The notes beneath the pieces are model-generated. The model ran no database searches. It was not told where the DNA came from and worked only from the letters and a program-made list of their open reading frames with translations. From Nocardiopsis listeri NBRC 13360 (GTDB lineage Bacteria; Actinomycetota; Actinomycetes; Streptosporangiales; Streptosporangiaceae), in the NCBI RefSeq assembly GCF_001570765.1, contig NZ_BCSH01000077.1, forward strand, positions 1 to 37,107: a stretch of DNA of 37,107 bases, written 5' to 3'. The translations under genes and the position numbers were made by a program. Shown piece by piece: positions 8,499-16,753 of this stretch; the first letter of the stretch is position 1; every line of letters begins with the position of its first letter.

Positions 8499-9106
8499 GC
8501 GGCCTCCTCGAAGCGCACGCGCACTCCCGGACGCAGCAGCCCCGGCGGGTCGCGTTCCAGGTCCCAGGAGACGACGTCGGTGTGGCCCAGGAGCTGCCAA
8601 CCACCGGGTGAGCTGCGCGGGTACAGGCCGGTGAACTCGCCGGCCAACGCCACCGATCCCTTGGGCACCCGTGTGCGCGCCTCAGCGCGCCTAGGCACCC
8701 GGAACCGCGGGTCGTCGCCGACCATGTAGCCGAATCCGGGCGCGAACCCGCAGAAGGCGACGGTCCAGGTGGCTGCGGTGTGCGCGCGTACGACCTCGCG
8801 CGGGCTCGATCCGAGGAGTTCGGCGATGTCGGCGAGGTCCTCCCCGTCGTAGTGCACCGGGATGGTGACGGTCTCCCCCGTCCTCCGGGTGACGTCGGCG
8901 GCCAAGGGGATCCGGGTGACGGCGGCGGCGACCCCGGCGGGGTCGGTGCCGGGCGACAATCGCAGCAGGACCGTGCGTGCGGCGGGGACGACGTCGGTGA
9001 CGCCCGGTAGCGGGGCCGTTTCCAGGGCGGCGCCCAGGGCGATGACCTGGTCGAGGTCGGCGACCTCGACCAGGACCCCGGTGTCCGCGCAGTTCAGGAC
9101 GCGCAA
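8495..9106 (-). CDS. pxpB: 5-oxoprolinase subunit B (KipI family)
   Basis: 203 residues if translation starts at TTG 9106, which is preceded by GGAG at 6 nt and gives MRVLNCADTGVLVEV, the usual family N-terminus. TTG at 9118 is the only other nearby choice; no ATG or GTG exists in the gap after pxpA. Family motifs are IPVHYDGEDL, TWTVAFCGFAPGFGYMVG, RVPRRAEARTRVPKGSVALAGEFTGLYPRSSPGGWQLLG. It partners PxpC. The B. subtilis homologue KipI was first described as a KinA inhibitor, but the oxoprolinase role is the general one. The 4-bp overlap with pxpC implies coupled translation. Confidence 0.93.
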   Translation of the reverse strand: MRVLNCADTGVLVEVADLDQVIALGAALETAPLPGVTDVVPAARTVLLRLSPGTDPAGVAAAVTRIPLAADVTRRTGETVTIPVHYDGEDLADIAELLGSSPREVVRAHTAATWTVAFCGFAPGFGYMVGDDPRFRVPRRAEARTRVPKGSVALAGEFTGLYPRSSPGGWQLLGHTDVVSWDLERDPPGLLRPGVRVRFEEAA

Positions 9107-9170
9107 GGACTGCTCCAAATCTGACCTGTCGGGGCGGGTGTGTCCGGCCCCCGGTTGGTGGTGGTTCGGG

Positions 9171-9932
9171 TCAGGCGGCGGTGAAGGGGGCCACGGTGAT
9201 CCCCTCGGAGCGCAGTCGTTCGGCGACGGCTCGGGCGATGTCCACGGCGCCGGGGCTGTCTCCGTGCACGCACAGGGAGTCGGCCTGGACCAGGATCTCG
9301 GTGCCGTCGATGGCGGTGATGGGTTCGCCTCGGGCGATGCGCAGGCAGCGGGCGGCGATGGCCTCGGGGTCGTGCAGCACGGAGCCGGCCTCGCGGCGCG
9401 GGACGAGGGTGCCCTCGGTGGTGTAGGCACGGTCGGCGAAGGCTTCCCGGTAGGTGGGCAGGCCCGCCTTCTCCGCCTTCTCCAGGAATCGGGAGCCGGG
9501 CAGGCCCAGCACCGGCAGCTCGGGGTCGAAGGCGTGGACGGCCTCGACGACGGCGGCGGCCTGTTGCTCGTGGTGGACGATCGCGTTGTACAGGGCACCG
9601 TGCGGCTTGACGTACCGCAGGCCCTGCCCGCTCAGGCGGGCGAAGACCGACAGGGCGCCGAGCTGGTAGAGCACCTCGTCGGTGAGTTCGGCGGGCGGAA
9701 CCTCCATGAAGCGGCGACCGAATCCGGCGAGGTCGCGGTAGGCGACGTGGCCGCCGACGGCCACTCCGCGGGCCGCCGCCTCGGCGGTGGTACGGCGCAG
9801 GGTGGAGGGGTCGCCCGCGTGGAAACCACAGGCCACGTTGGCGCTGGTGACGATGGACAACAGGGTCTTGTCGTCACCGAGTTCCCAGCGGCCGAAGCTC
9901 TCGCCGAGGTCGGAGTTGAGGTCGATGCGCAA
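9171..9932 (-). CDS. pxpA: 5-oxoprolinase subunit A (LamB/YcsF family)
   Basis: 253 residues. It opens with MRIDLNSDLGESFGRWELGDD, with the signature SANVACGFHAGDPSTLRRT (about 30-48), then HVAYRDLAGFGRR, RYVKPHGALYNAI and DSLCVHGDSPGAV. The start is TTG at 9932: AAGGAG sits 8 nt upstream and the encoded residues match the family N-terminus exactly, while no ATG or GTG is available. Two successive subunit genes (pxpA and pxpB) therefore appear to use TTG. It acts with PxpB and PxpC on 5-oxoproline. Confidence 0.95.
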   Translation of the reverse strand: MRIDLNSDLGESFGRWELGDDKTLLSIVTSANVACGFHAGDPSTLRRTTAEAAARGVAVGGHVAYRDLAGFGRRFMEVPPAELTDEVLYQLGALSVFARLSGQGLRYVKPHGALYNAIVHHEQQAAAVVEAVHAFDPELPVLGLPGSRFLEKAEKAGLPTYREAFADRAYTTEGTLVPRREAGSVLHDPEAIAARCLRIARGEPITAIDGTEILVQADSLCVHGDSPGAVDIARAVAERLRSEGITVAPFTAA

Positions 9933-9973
9933 GTCGGTGCTCCTTCGGTTCCTGTTGCTCGATTCGGGTGGTC

Positions 9974-11230
9974 CTACTGCCAGAGCGCGGCGATGCCGCC
10001 CAGCGAGTTCACCGCCATGTAGAGGGTGAGGGCCCAGGCGAGCACGCCGACGATCAGCAGCCAACGCGGGTAGCGGTAGCCGTCGAGCAGGGTCGCCGAG
10101 TGGCGCCAGGCCACCCACAGCAGCAGACCGAGACCGACCGGCAGGATGACGCCGTTGAGGGCGCCGGCGAGGACCAGCAGCGTGTTCGGGGCCTGGCCGG
10201 AGACCAGGAAGATCACCAGGGAGACACCGATGAAGGCGGTGACCAGCTTGCCCTTGTGACGCTCCAGCCACGGCGAGAACGTCGTGACGAAGGAGATGGA
10301 GGTGTAGGAGGCGCCGATGACGGAGCTGACCGCGGCCGCCCACATGATCATGCCGAACAGGCGCATGCCCACTTCACCGGCCGCCTGGTAGAAGGCTTCC
10401 GCAGAGGGGTTGGTGGCCTGCATGATGTCGGCCCCACCGGCGACGACGCCCAGGATCGCGAGGAACAGGAGGACGCGCATGATTCCGGTGACGATGATGC
10501 CGGTGACGGAGGTCTGGGTGATGGCGGCGATGTTCTCCCGGCCGCCCTTGCCCCGCTCGATGAGGCGGTGCGCGCCCGCGTAGGTGATGTAGCCGCCGAC
10601 GGTGCCGCCGATGATGGTGACGGTGGCGAGGAAGAGGTCCCCGCTGGCCGCCTCGGGCATGACGGACTGACGCAGTGCCTCGCCGACCGGTGGGTCGGAG
10701 ACGAGGGCCACGTACAGGGTGAGACCGATCATCAGCAGACCGAGGACCACCAGGACGCGGTCCAGGGCCAGGCCGAGCTTGTTACTGGCCAGGATGACGA
10801 CGCCGATGGCGGCGGAGACGACCGCGCCGATGCGGGGGTCGAGCCCGATCATGGCGTCGAGGCCGAGACCGGTGCCGGCGATGTTCCCGACGTTGAAGAC
10901 CAGACCGCCGAAGACGATGAGGAAGGCGAGCAGGTGACCGGCGCCCGGGAGGACCTTGTTGGCCAGGTCCTGTGCCCGCATGTTCGAGACGCCGATGACC
11001 CGCCAGACGTTCAGCTGGACGGCGATGTCCACGAGGATCGAAATCAGGATCGCGAAGGCGAACGCGGCGCCGAGCTGCGCGGTGAAGGTGGTCGTCTGGG
11101 TGATGAAGCCGGGGCCGATGGCGCTGGTGGCCATCAGGAACATGGCGCCGAGCAGGCTGCTGCTCAGCGCCACGCGACCGAAGCGGGGACGCACCGGAAC
11201 GGGTGGGGGCGTCGGGGGCTGGTCGCTCAT
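9974..11230 (-). CDS. ycsG: NRAMP-fold permease of the oxoprolinase operon (YcsG-like)
   Basis: 418 residues with about 11 membrane helices in the NRAMP order. The first helix reads SAIGPGFITQTTTFTAQLGAAFA where metal-transporting NRAMPs have the DPGN motif, and helix 6 reads GGTVGGYITYAGAHRL where they have MPH, so both metal-ligand motifs are missing. ATG at 11230. B. subtilis has the same type of gene (ycsG) beside pxpA. It is first in a leftward operon with pxpA, pxpB, pxpC and the DUF1445 gene, and uptake of 5-oxoproline or a related amino acid is the natural inference. Mn or Fe transport is unlikely for this branch. Confidence 0.88.
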   Translation of the reverse strand: MSDQPPTPPPVPVRPRFGRVALSSSLLGAMFLMATSAIGPGFITQTTTFTAQLGAAFAFAILISILVDIAVQLNVWRVIGVSNMRAQDLANKVLPGAGHLLAFLIVFGGLVFNVGNIAGTGLGLDAMIGLDPRIGAVVSAAIGVVILASNKLGLALDRVLVVLGLLMIGLTLYVALVSDPPVGEALRQSVMPEAASGDLFLATVTIIGGTVGGYITYAGAHRLIERGKGGRENIAAITQTSVTGIIVTGIMRVLLFLAILGVVAGGADIMQATNPSAEAFYQAAGEVGMRLFGMIMWAAAVSSVIGASYTSISFVTTFSPWLERHKGKLVTAFIGVSLVIFLVSGQAPNTLLVLAGALNGVILPVGLGLLLWVAWRHSATLLDGYRYPRWLLIVGVLAWALTLYMAVNSLGGIAALWQ

Positions 11231-11286
11231 GGGTGACTCTCCGGATGTGGCTGAGGGAGCTGGGATGTGGCCAACATCATCGTTGG

Positions 11287-11299
11287 ATTGTTGAACAAT
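11287..11299. promoter_or_regulatory. Candidate operator of the pxp operon (GntR/FCD palindrome)
   Basis: ATTGTT-G-AACAAT, a perfect 6-bp palindrome around one base, lies in the 189-bp divergent region, 57 bp upstream of the permease start and 121 bp upstream of the GntR start. The form resembles the short TTGT...ACAA operators of FCD-subfamily GntR regulators. On the minus strand a possible -35 (TTGCAG, at 11306-11301) is followed directly by the palindrome, so a bound repressor would block the operon promoter. Confidence 0.6.
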
Positions 11300-11419
11300 A
11301 CTGCAATCGTTGACCCGCTGATAAGGGGCGCTCCGGTAAAAACTCCTCGGCCCCGCTACGTAACATTGGTGACACCACCGCGCCTCACCGGGCGTGGACG
11401 AACAGCGGGAGGGCGACCT

Positions 11420-12127
11420 GTGACGGCGACCGACGACCACATCGACCGGCTGCCCACACCCGCGATGGTGCACGCCACCAGCCAGGCCGAACGCGTCGCC
11501 GACATGCTCCGCGCCTTCGTCATCGACGGTGAACTGGCACCCGGCGTGCGCCTGTCCGAGGAGAAGCTCAGCCGCAAGTACCAGGTCTCCCGGAACACGT
11601 TGCGCGAGGCGTTCCGGTTGCTGAGCCGGGAGCGTCTGCTGGTGCACCGCATGCATCGGGGCGTGTTCGTGGCCCACCCCACCGGCGAGGACGTGCGGGA
11701 CCTGTTCAACGCCCGCCGTGCCCTGGAACTGCCCGCCGTGCGCGGGGCCGCACAAGCACCGGAACCCCTGATCAGGGCGGTCGGCGCGGCCGTCGAAGAG
11801 GGTGAGCAGGCACGCGCCGCGTCCGACTGGTGGCGCATGGGCAGCGCCAACATGCACTTCCACGAGGCCCTGGGGGCGCTGTCCCAGAGTGCCCGGGTCA
11901 ACGAGTTCATGCGTCAGGTCCTGGCCGAGACGCGGCTGGTATTCCACGTGATGGCCGCGCCCCGGGAGTTCCACGACCCCTACCTGCCCTGGAACCGGCG
12001 GATCCACCTGGCGTTGACGGCCGGAGACACGGAGGCCGCCGCCGAGGAACTGGCGGAGTACCTGGCCACCTCGGAGGAACAGCTGGCCACGGCCTTCTCC
12101 GGGATGGAACGGTCCACCCGGGGCTGA
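11420..12127 (+). CDS. GntR-family regulator, FCD subfamily
   Basis: 235 residues from GTG at 11420, preceded by GGGAGGG. The N-terminal winged helix (about 22-88) contains ERVADMLRAFVIDGELAPGVRLSEEKLSRKYQVSRNTLREAFRLLSRERLLVHRMHRGVFVA. The C-terminal FCD domain (about 95-225) has His residues in ANMHFHEAL, RLVFHVM and RIHLAL that usually bind metal and ligand. It is divergent from the pxp operon, the position kipR (an IclR-family gene) fills in the Bacillus locus. It probably represses the operon and responds to 5-oxoproline or a related acid; the ligand is inferred. Confidence 0.92.
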   Translation: MTATDDHIDRLPTPAMVHATSQAERVADMLRAFVIDGELAPGVRLSEEKLSRKYQVSRNTLREAFRLLSRERLLVHRMHRGVFVAHPTGEDVRDLFNARRALELPAVRGAAQAPEPLIRAVGAAVEEGEQARAASDWWRMGSANMHFHEALGALSQSARVNEFMRQVLAETRLVFHVMAAPREFHDPYLPWNRRIHLALTAGDTEAAAEELAEYLATSEEQLATAFSGMERSTRG

Positions 12128-12179
12128 GCCGACCGACTCTCCTCCCAGGGGGTTCCGAAATGTCAGAATGGGCCGCGTG

Positions 12180-12965
12180 ATGGAACTGAACGGACGTCCC
12201 GTCGGCACGGGGGAACTCTCCGGCCTGGCCCTCCAGGGCTACGGACAGTTCACGACCATGCTGGTCACGGATCTGCGCGTACGCGGTCTGCGACTGCACA
12301 CCGAACGGTTGAGCCGCGACTGCGAGGCCCTCTTCGGTACCGACCTCGACATCGCGCGCGTGCGCGAACTCGCCCGACGCGCGGCGCGCGCCCGTCCCTC
12401 CCCCTCGATCGTGCGGGTCACCGTGTTCGATCCGGCCCTGGACCTGGCCCGGCCGGCGGATCACTCACCGCCCCAGGTCCTCGTCTCCACTCGGCCCGCG
12501 CCGACCGGCGAACCCGAACCGGTGCGTCTGGGCGTCCGGCCGTACTCGCGGGACGGTCCGACGGTGAAGAGCACCTCGCTGTTCGGGTCGATCCGGCAGC
12601 GTCGCGCCGCGCAGCTGGACGGATTCGACGACGCGCTCTTCGTCGGGATCGACGGTCGGATCTCGGAGGGGCCGACCTGGAACATCGGCTTCCTGGACGG
12701 GTCCGGGCTGGTGTGGCCCCAGGCCCCCTGCCTGCCCGGGGTGACCATGGAGTTGGTGAGTCGGGTCGCCGAGGCTCTGGGCGTCCCGGTCTCCACCCGA
12801 CCACTGGCGGCGGTCGCGGCCACCCGAATGGCGGGGGCGTTCGTCACCAACGCCGCCACGGGGGTGCGCCCCGTGGCGGCGTTGGACGGTGTGCGCCTGC
12901 CCCGCCCCCGGCTGCTGGACAGACTCGCCCACGCCTACCGGGAACTGTCGGGCGACCCCCTCTGA
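12180..12965 (+). CDS. Class IV PLP-dependent aminotransferase-like protein
   Basis: 261 residues from ATG at 12180 (MELNGRPVGTGEL). GTG 12177 or ATG 12168 would add one or four residues, and no clear Shine-Dalgarno sequence separates them. The fold type IV features are RGLRLHTERLSRDCEALFG, a candidate PLP lysine Lys130 in TVKSTSLFGSIRQRR, and Glu163 in the ISEGPTWNIGFLDG segment that matches the cofactor-binding turn of ADC lyase and branched-chain aminotransferases. The substrate cannot be read: aminodeoxychorismate lyase or D-amino-acid aminotransferase activity are possible. Its 3' end overlaps the opposing MMPL gene by 31 bp. Confidence 0.85.
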   Translation: MELNGRPVGTGELSGLALQGYGQFTTMLVTDLRVRGLRLHTERLSRDCEALFGTDLDIARVRELARRAARARPSPSIVRVTVFDPALDLARPADHSPPQVLVSTRPAPTGEPEPVRLGVRPYSRDGPTVKSTSLFGSIRQRRAAQLDGFDDALFVGIDGRISEGPTWNIGFLDGSGLVWPQAPCLPGVTMELVSRVAEALGVPVSTRPLAAVAATRMAGAFVTNAATGVRPVAALDGVRLPRPRLLDRLAHAYRELSGDPL

Positions 12966-15121
12966 CCGTCGTTCTCGGTGGCCTCGGCGTTCTCGGTCCC
13001 GGGTCCGCGTCCGGCGCGACCGGGCCACCACAGGCGCGGCCCCACGTCCAGGGAGAGCGCCGGGATGAGCACGGAGCGCACGAGCAGGGCGTCGACCAGC
13101 ACACCGAAGGCGACCAGGAACGCCAGCTGCAGCAGGAACAGCAACGGGATGACCGCGAGCGCCGCGAAGGTCGCCGCCAGCACCACGCCGGCGGAGGTGA
13201 TCACACCGCCGGTGACGGTGAGGGCCCGCAGGACGCCCTCCCTGTGTCCGTGACGGAGCGTCTCCTCCCGGGCCCGGGACATCAGGAAGATGCTGTAGTC
13301 GATGCCGAGCGCGACCAGGAACACGAACGCGAACAGCGGTACCACCGGGTCGGCCCCGGGCAGCTTCAGGACGTGGTCGAACACCAGGGTGCCCACACCG
13401 AGCGCGGTGGCGAACGAGAGCACGTTGACCGCCATGAGCAATAGCGGCGCCACCAGGGAGCGCAGCAGCGGGATCAGTACCAGGAACACCACGACCAGTA
13501 CCAAGGGGACCACGACCACGAAGTCGCGCTGAGCGGTCTCGCGGGTGTCGAGGGCGGTGGCGTCCACGCCGCCGACCACGGCCTCGGCGCCCGATACCTC
13601 GCGCACGTTCTCCCGCAGTTCCCCGACCTTGTCGAGTGCGGCGGTGGTCTCGGAGGCCACGGCCAGGTCGACCTCGATCAGCACACGTCCGTTCTCCACC
13701 AGGACGGGGGCCTCCGCCCCGGGCGGTCCCGGCTCGGTCACAGCCGCGGCGCTTTCCACACCCGGGGTCTCCTCGGCGGCGGCCACGACCTCCTCCAGGT
13801 GGTCGGCGTCGGCGATCACCGTGGTGGGCGCGGCGCTGAAGTCGGGGCCGAAGCCACGGTCGAGGACGTGCTGTCCTTCGACCGCCTCGACCTCGGTGCG
13901 GAACACGTCGGCCTGGCCGGTTCCCTCGGCGGTGAACTGGGGCGCGAACACCGCGGCGGCGAGCAGCAGGCCGGTGGTGGCGAGCCAGAAGATACGCGGG
14001 CGCCCCGCGACGCCGCGTGCGAGCCGTCCCCAGAACGGGTGCTGTTCCAGGATCCGGTCGATGCTCTGTCCCTCCCGGTCCACCCGGTTCGGTGCGGTGG
14101 GCCAGAAGGCGGCGCGTCCGCACAGTGCCAGGGCGGCGGGCAGGAAGGTCATCGCGGAGAGCATCGCGGCGACGATGCCGATGGCGACGACGGGTCCGAG
14201 ACTGCTGGTGGAGTTGAGGTCGGCGGCCAGCAGGCAGAGCAGGCCGAGGATGACGGTGCCGCCGGAGGCCAGGACGGGGCCGGTGACGCCACGAAGGGCG
14301 GCGAGCACGGCCGTGGGGACCCGCTCTGTGGTGGCGAGCTCCTCCCGGTAGCGGGCCACGAGCAACAGTGCGTAGTCGGTGCAGGCGCCCACCACCAGGA
14401 TGAACAGGATGCCCTGGCTCTGGCCGTTGAGGGTGACCGATCCGATGTCGGCGGCCGAATAGACCAGCGCGCCGGACAGTCCGAGGGCGAGCAGGGAGGC
14501 GACGATGACCAGGATCGGCAACAGCGGTGAGCGGTAGACCGCGATGAGGATGACCAATACGGCGGCGACCGCGACCAGCAGCAGGGTGGAGTCGATACCA
14601 CCGAAGGCCGCGACGAGGTCGGCGGCGTATCCGGCCGGCCCGGTGACCTGGACGGTGAGTCCGTCGACGGGTTCGTCGGCGATCAGCGCGCGCAGCTCGT
14701 CCACCGTGTCGCGGGTGTCGTGGGTGTTGTCGATGAGGACGACGAGTTGGGCGACGGAGGCGTCCTCCGTTCCGGGGACGGGCCCGATCACCCGGCCGGA
14801 GACCCAGGGCTCCTCGCCGATCCGTTCGGCCAGGGCCGTGGCGTCGGCGAGGTCGGCGTCGTCGAGGTCGTCCTCGCCGGAGATGACGACGATGGCCGGG
14901 ACGGTCTCGGAGCGGTCGAAGTCCTCGGCGAGCCGGTCGGCCTCGGTGGACTCGGCACCGGCCGGAAGGAAGGCGGCCGGGTCGTTGGTCTGGACCTCCC
15001 CGAGTTTGCCGAGGAAGGCTCCGAGCGGGCCCGCTCCGAGAACCCACACCAGGGCGACCAGGAGTGCCGCCCCCACCCACCAACGTGACCGCCGAGGCGA
15101 CTGTTCCGGTCGTGTGCTCAC
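12935..15121 (-). CDS. MMPL-family RND transporter
   Basis: 728 residues from GTG at 15121, with AAGGA 9 nt upstream. It is a duplicated RND exporter. TM1 at about 18-38 is followed by a large external domain, then five or six helices, and then the pattern repeats in the second half. Each half carries the MMPL signature after its charged helix: DYALLLVARYREEL in the first and DYSIFLMSRAREETL in the second. Typical cargo is lipids, polyketides or other hydrophobic compounds. No regulator is adjacent, and cargo from the carotenoid pathway is only a speculation. It is separated from the upstream gene by a hairpin, so it probably has its own promoter. Confidence 0.92.
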   Translation of the reverse strand: MSTRPEQSPRRSRWWVGAALLVALVWVLGAGPLGAFLGKLGEVQTNDPAAFLPAGAESTEADRLAEDFDRSETVPAIVVISGEDDLDDADLADATALAERIGEEPWVSGRVIGPVPGTEDASVAQLVVLIDNTHDTRDTVDELRALIADEPVDGLTVQVTGPAGYAADLVAAFGGIDSTLLLVAVAAVLVILIAVYRSPLLPILVIVASLLALGLSGALVYSAADIGSVTLNGQSQGILFILVVGACTDYALLLVARYREELATTERVPTAVLAALRGVTGPVLASGGTVILGLLCLLAADLNSTSSLGPVVAIGIVAAMLSAMTFLPAALALCGRAAFWPTAPNRVDREGQSIDRILEQHPFWGRLARGVAGRPRIFWLATTGLLLAAAVFAPQFTAEGTGQADVFRTEVEAVEGQHVLDRGFGPDFSAAPTTVIADADHLEEVVAAAEETPGVESAAAVTEPGPPGAEAPVLVENGRVLIEVDLAVASETTAALDKVGELRENVREVSGAEAVVGGVDATALDTRETAQRDFVVVVPLVLVVVFLVLIPLLRSLVAPLLLMAVNVLSFATALGVGTLVFDHVLKLPGADPVVPLFAFVFLVALGIDYSIFLMSRAREETLRHGHREGVLRALTVTGGVITSAGVVLAATFAALAVIPLLFLLQLAFLVAFGVLVDALLVRSVLIPALSLDVGPRLWWPGRAGRGPGTENAEATENDGQRGSPDSSR

Positions 15122-15231
15122 GGTCGGATGTCCTTCCACAATCAAGGAGATCTTGACTAGCAAACTGAGCTTCTCGGATTACTAGCGAATTCTGGGATCA
15201 CGCTACCGCACCCTCACCAGTGCTCTTCACC

Positions 15232-15257
15232 GCGACCCCGACGACGGTCGAGGTCGC
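15232..15257 (-). terminator. Hairpin between the DUF2867 gene and the MMPL gene
   Basis: GCGACC-c-CGAC-GACG-GTCG-a-GGTCGC forms a 10-bp stem with one C/A mismatch. It lies 15-40 nt beyond the stop of the DUF2867 gene and ahead of the MMPL start, consistent with termination of the upstream unit. Confidence 0.45.
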
Positions 15258-15271
15258 CGTGTGCTCCTCTC

Positions 15272-16753
15272 CTACTCGACGGGGTCGCGTTCGGCCCGGG
15301 CCGCGATGTTGGTGGCCATCGATCCGAACACCACCCCGTGGAAAGGCCTCACCGCCTGCCAGTAGAGGTGTCCCAGCAGCCCACGGGGATGGAAGAGGGC
15401 CCTTTGGTGATACACCGTTCGTCCCCGCGCCCGGGCCACTCCCAGTTCCAACCAGGCCGGACCGGGCAACCGCATCTCCGCGCGCAACCGCAGCAATCGG
15501 CCGGGGACGACCTCCTCCACACGCCAGAAGTCCAGTGAGTCCCCCACCCGCAGGCGTCGAGGGTCCCGGCGACCGCGACGCGGCCCCACCCCGCCCACGG
15601 CCAGGTCGATCCAGCCCCGGGCCGCCCAGGCGAGCGGCCACGAGTACCAACCCCGCTCCCCTCCGATCCCCTCGATCACCCGCCACACGTCCTGGACCGA
15701 AGCGTCCACGACCCGGGCGCGGCGATCGGTGTACAGGCTGCCCCCGGACCAGTCGGGATCGGTGGGCAGCGGGTCCGAGGGGGCGCTGGGCCAGGCCGCC
15801 GACGACCAGCGGGTGTCCACCCTGTCCTCGTCGATCCTGCGCAAGGCCAACGCCACCGCGCGATCGAACCCGATCCGTTCGTGGTCGTCCACCAGGTCCG
15901 ACAGTTCGTCCCGTTCGACCACCGCGTCATGGCGCAGCGACTCCACCAGGGGACGCGCCACGGCGGGCGGAACCGGCGTGATCAGACCCACCCACAGACT
16001 CGAAAGCCCGGGCGACAGGACGGGCACCGGGAGGATCAGCCGACGGGCCAGACCCGCCTCGGCGGCGAAACGCTCGACCATTCCCGCGTAGTCGAGCACC
16101 TCCGGTCCACCGATGTCGAAGGCCCGGTCGGTGTCGGCCGGCAGCGTGTCGGCCAGGACCAACAGCCGCAGTACGTCGCGGACGGCGATCGGCTGCACCC
16201 GGCTGTGCACCCACCGGGGCGTGGTCATGACCGGCAACCGTTCGGTGAGGTGTCGCAGCATCTCGAAGGACGCCGACCCCGAACCGAGGATCACCGCGGC
16301 GCGCAACACCACGGTGGGCACCGGTCCGGACAGAAGGAGATCGGCGACCTCCTTGCGCGAGGCCATGTGCGCGGACAACTCCCGTCCTCGTGGGGCGAGT
16401 CCGCCCAGGTAGACCACCCTGCCGGCACCCGCTTCCCCCGCCGCCCGGGCGAAGGTGCGGGCCCCCTGCGCGTCGACGCTCTCGAAGTCGCCTCCCTTGC
16501 CCATGGAGTGCACCAGGTAGTAGGCGACGTCGACTCCGTTCAGGGCCTCGTCGAGTCCCTCCCCCGAGACCACGTCGCCGCGCGCCACCTCGACCCGTTC
16601 CCGCCATGGGTGGTCACGGAGTTTCTCGGGGCTTCGAGCCAGGCAGCGCACCCGGTACCCGGCCTCCAGCAGTTCGGGGACCAGCCGGCCACCGATGTAC
16701 CCGCTGGCGCCGGTGACCAGCGCCAGACGCCCCCTCTCGACCACGGTGCTCAT
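15272..16753 (-). CDS. NAD(P)-binding epimerase-like protein with C-terminal DUF2867
   Basis: 493 residues. The N-terminal Rossmann domain (about 8-290) begins LALVTGASGYIGGRLVPELLEAGYRVRCLAR, the GxxGxxG pattern of atypical short-chain dehydrogenases, with AYYLVHSMGKG in the position of the catalytic Tyr region. The C-terminal DUF2867 (about 320-485) has RRARVVDASVQDVWRVIEGIGGERGWYSWPLAWAARGWIDLAVGGVGPRRGRR, a SRPBCC-like fold. This two-domain protein is common in actinobacteria and its substrate is unknown. ATG at 16753 overlaps the upstream DUF4383 gene stop by 4 bp, so the two are one translational unit. It lies next to the crt genes but is not known to belong to the pathway. Confidence 0.88.
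   Translation of the reverse strand: MSTVVERGRLALVTGASGYIGGRLVPELLEAGYRVRCLARSPEKLRDHPWRERVEVARGDVVSGEGLDEALNGVDVAYYLVHSMGKGGDFESVDAQGARTFARAAGEAGAGRVVYLGGLAPRGRELSAHMASRKEVADLLLSGPVPTVVLRAAVILGSGSASFEMLRHLTERLPVMTTPRWVHSRVQPIAVRDVLRLLVLADTLPADTDRAFDIGGPEVLDYAGMVERFAAEAGLARRLILPVPVLSPGLSSLWVGLITPVPPAVARPLVESLRHDAVVERDELSDLVDDHERIGFDRAVALALRRIDEDRVDTRWSSAAWPSAPSDPLPTDPDWSGGSLYTDRRARVVDASVQDVWRVIEGIGGERGWYSWPLAWAARGWIDLAVGGVGPRRGRRDPRRLRVGDSLDFWRVEEVVPGRLLRLRAEMRLPGPAWLELGVARARGRTVYHQRALFHPRGLLGHLYWQAVRPFHGVVFGSMATNIAARAERDPVE

Noticed and set aside
11310..11341. TTGACC followed by TAAAAA as a promoter for the GntR gene.
   Set aside because: The spacing (over 20 nt) is too long for a standard promoter.
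12465..15083. Long open frame on the minus strand overlapping the MMPL gene.
   Set aside because: The product is an Arg/Gly/Pro-rich shift of the MMPL reading frame. The MMPL frame has clear membrane helices and both DY signatures.
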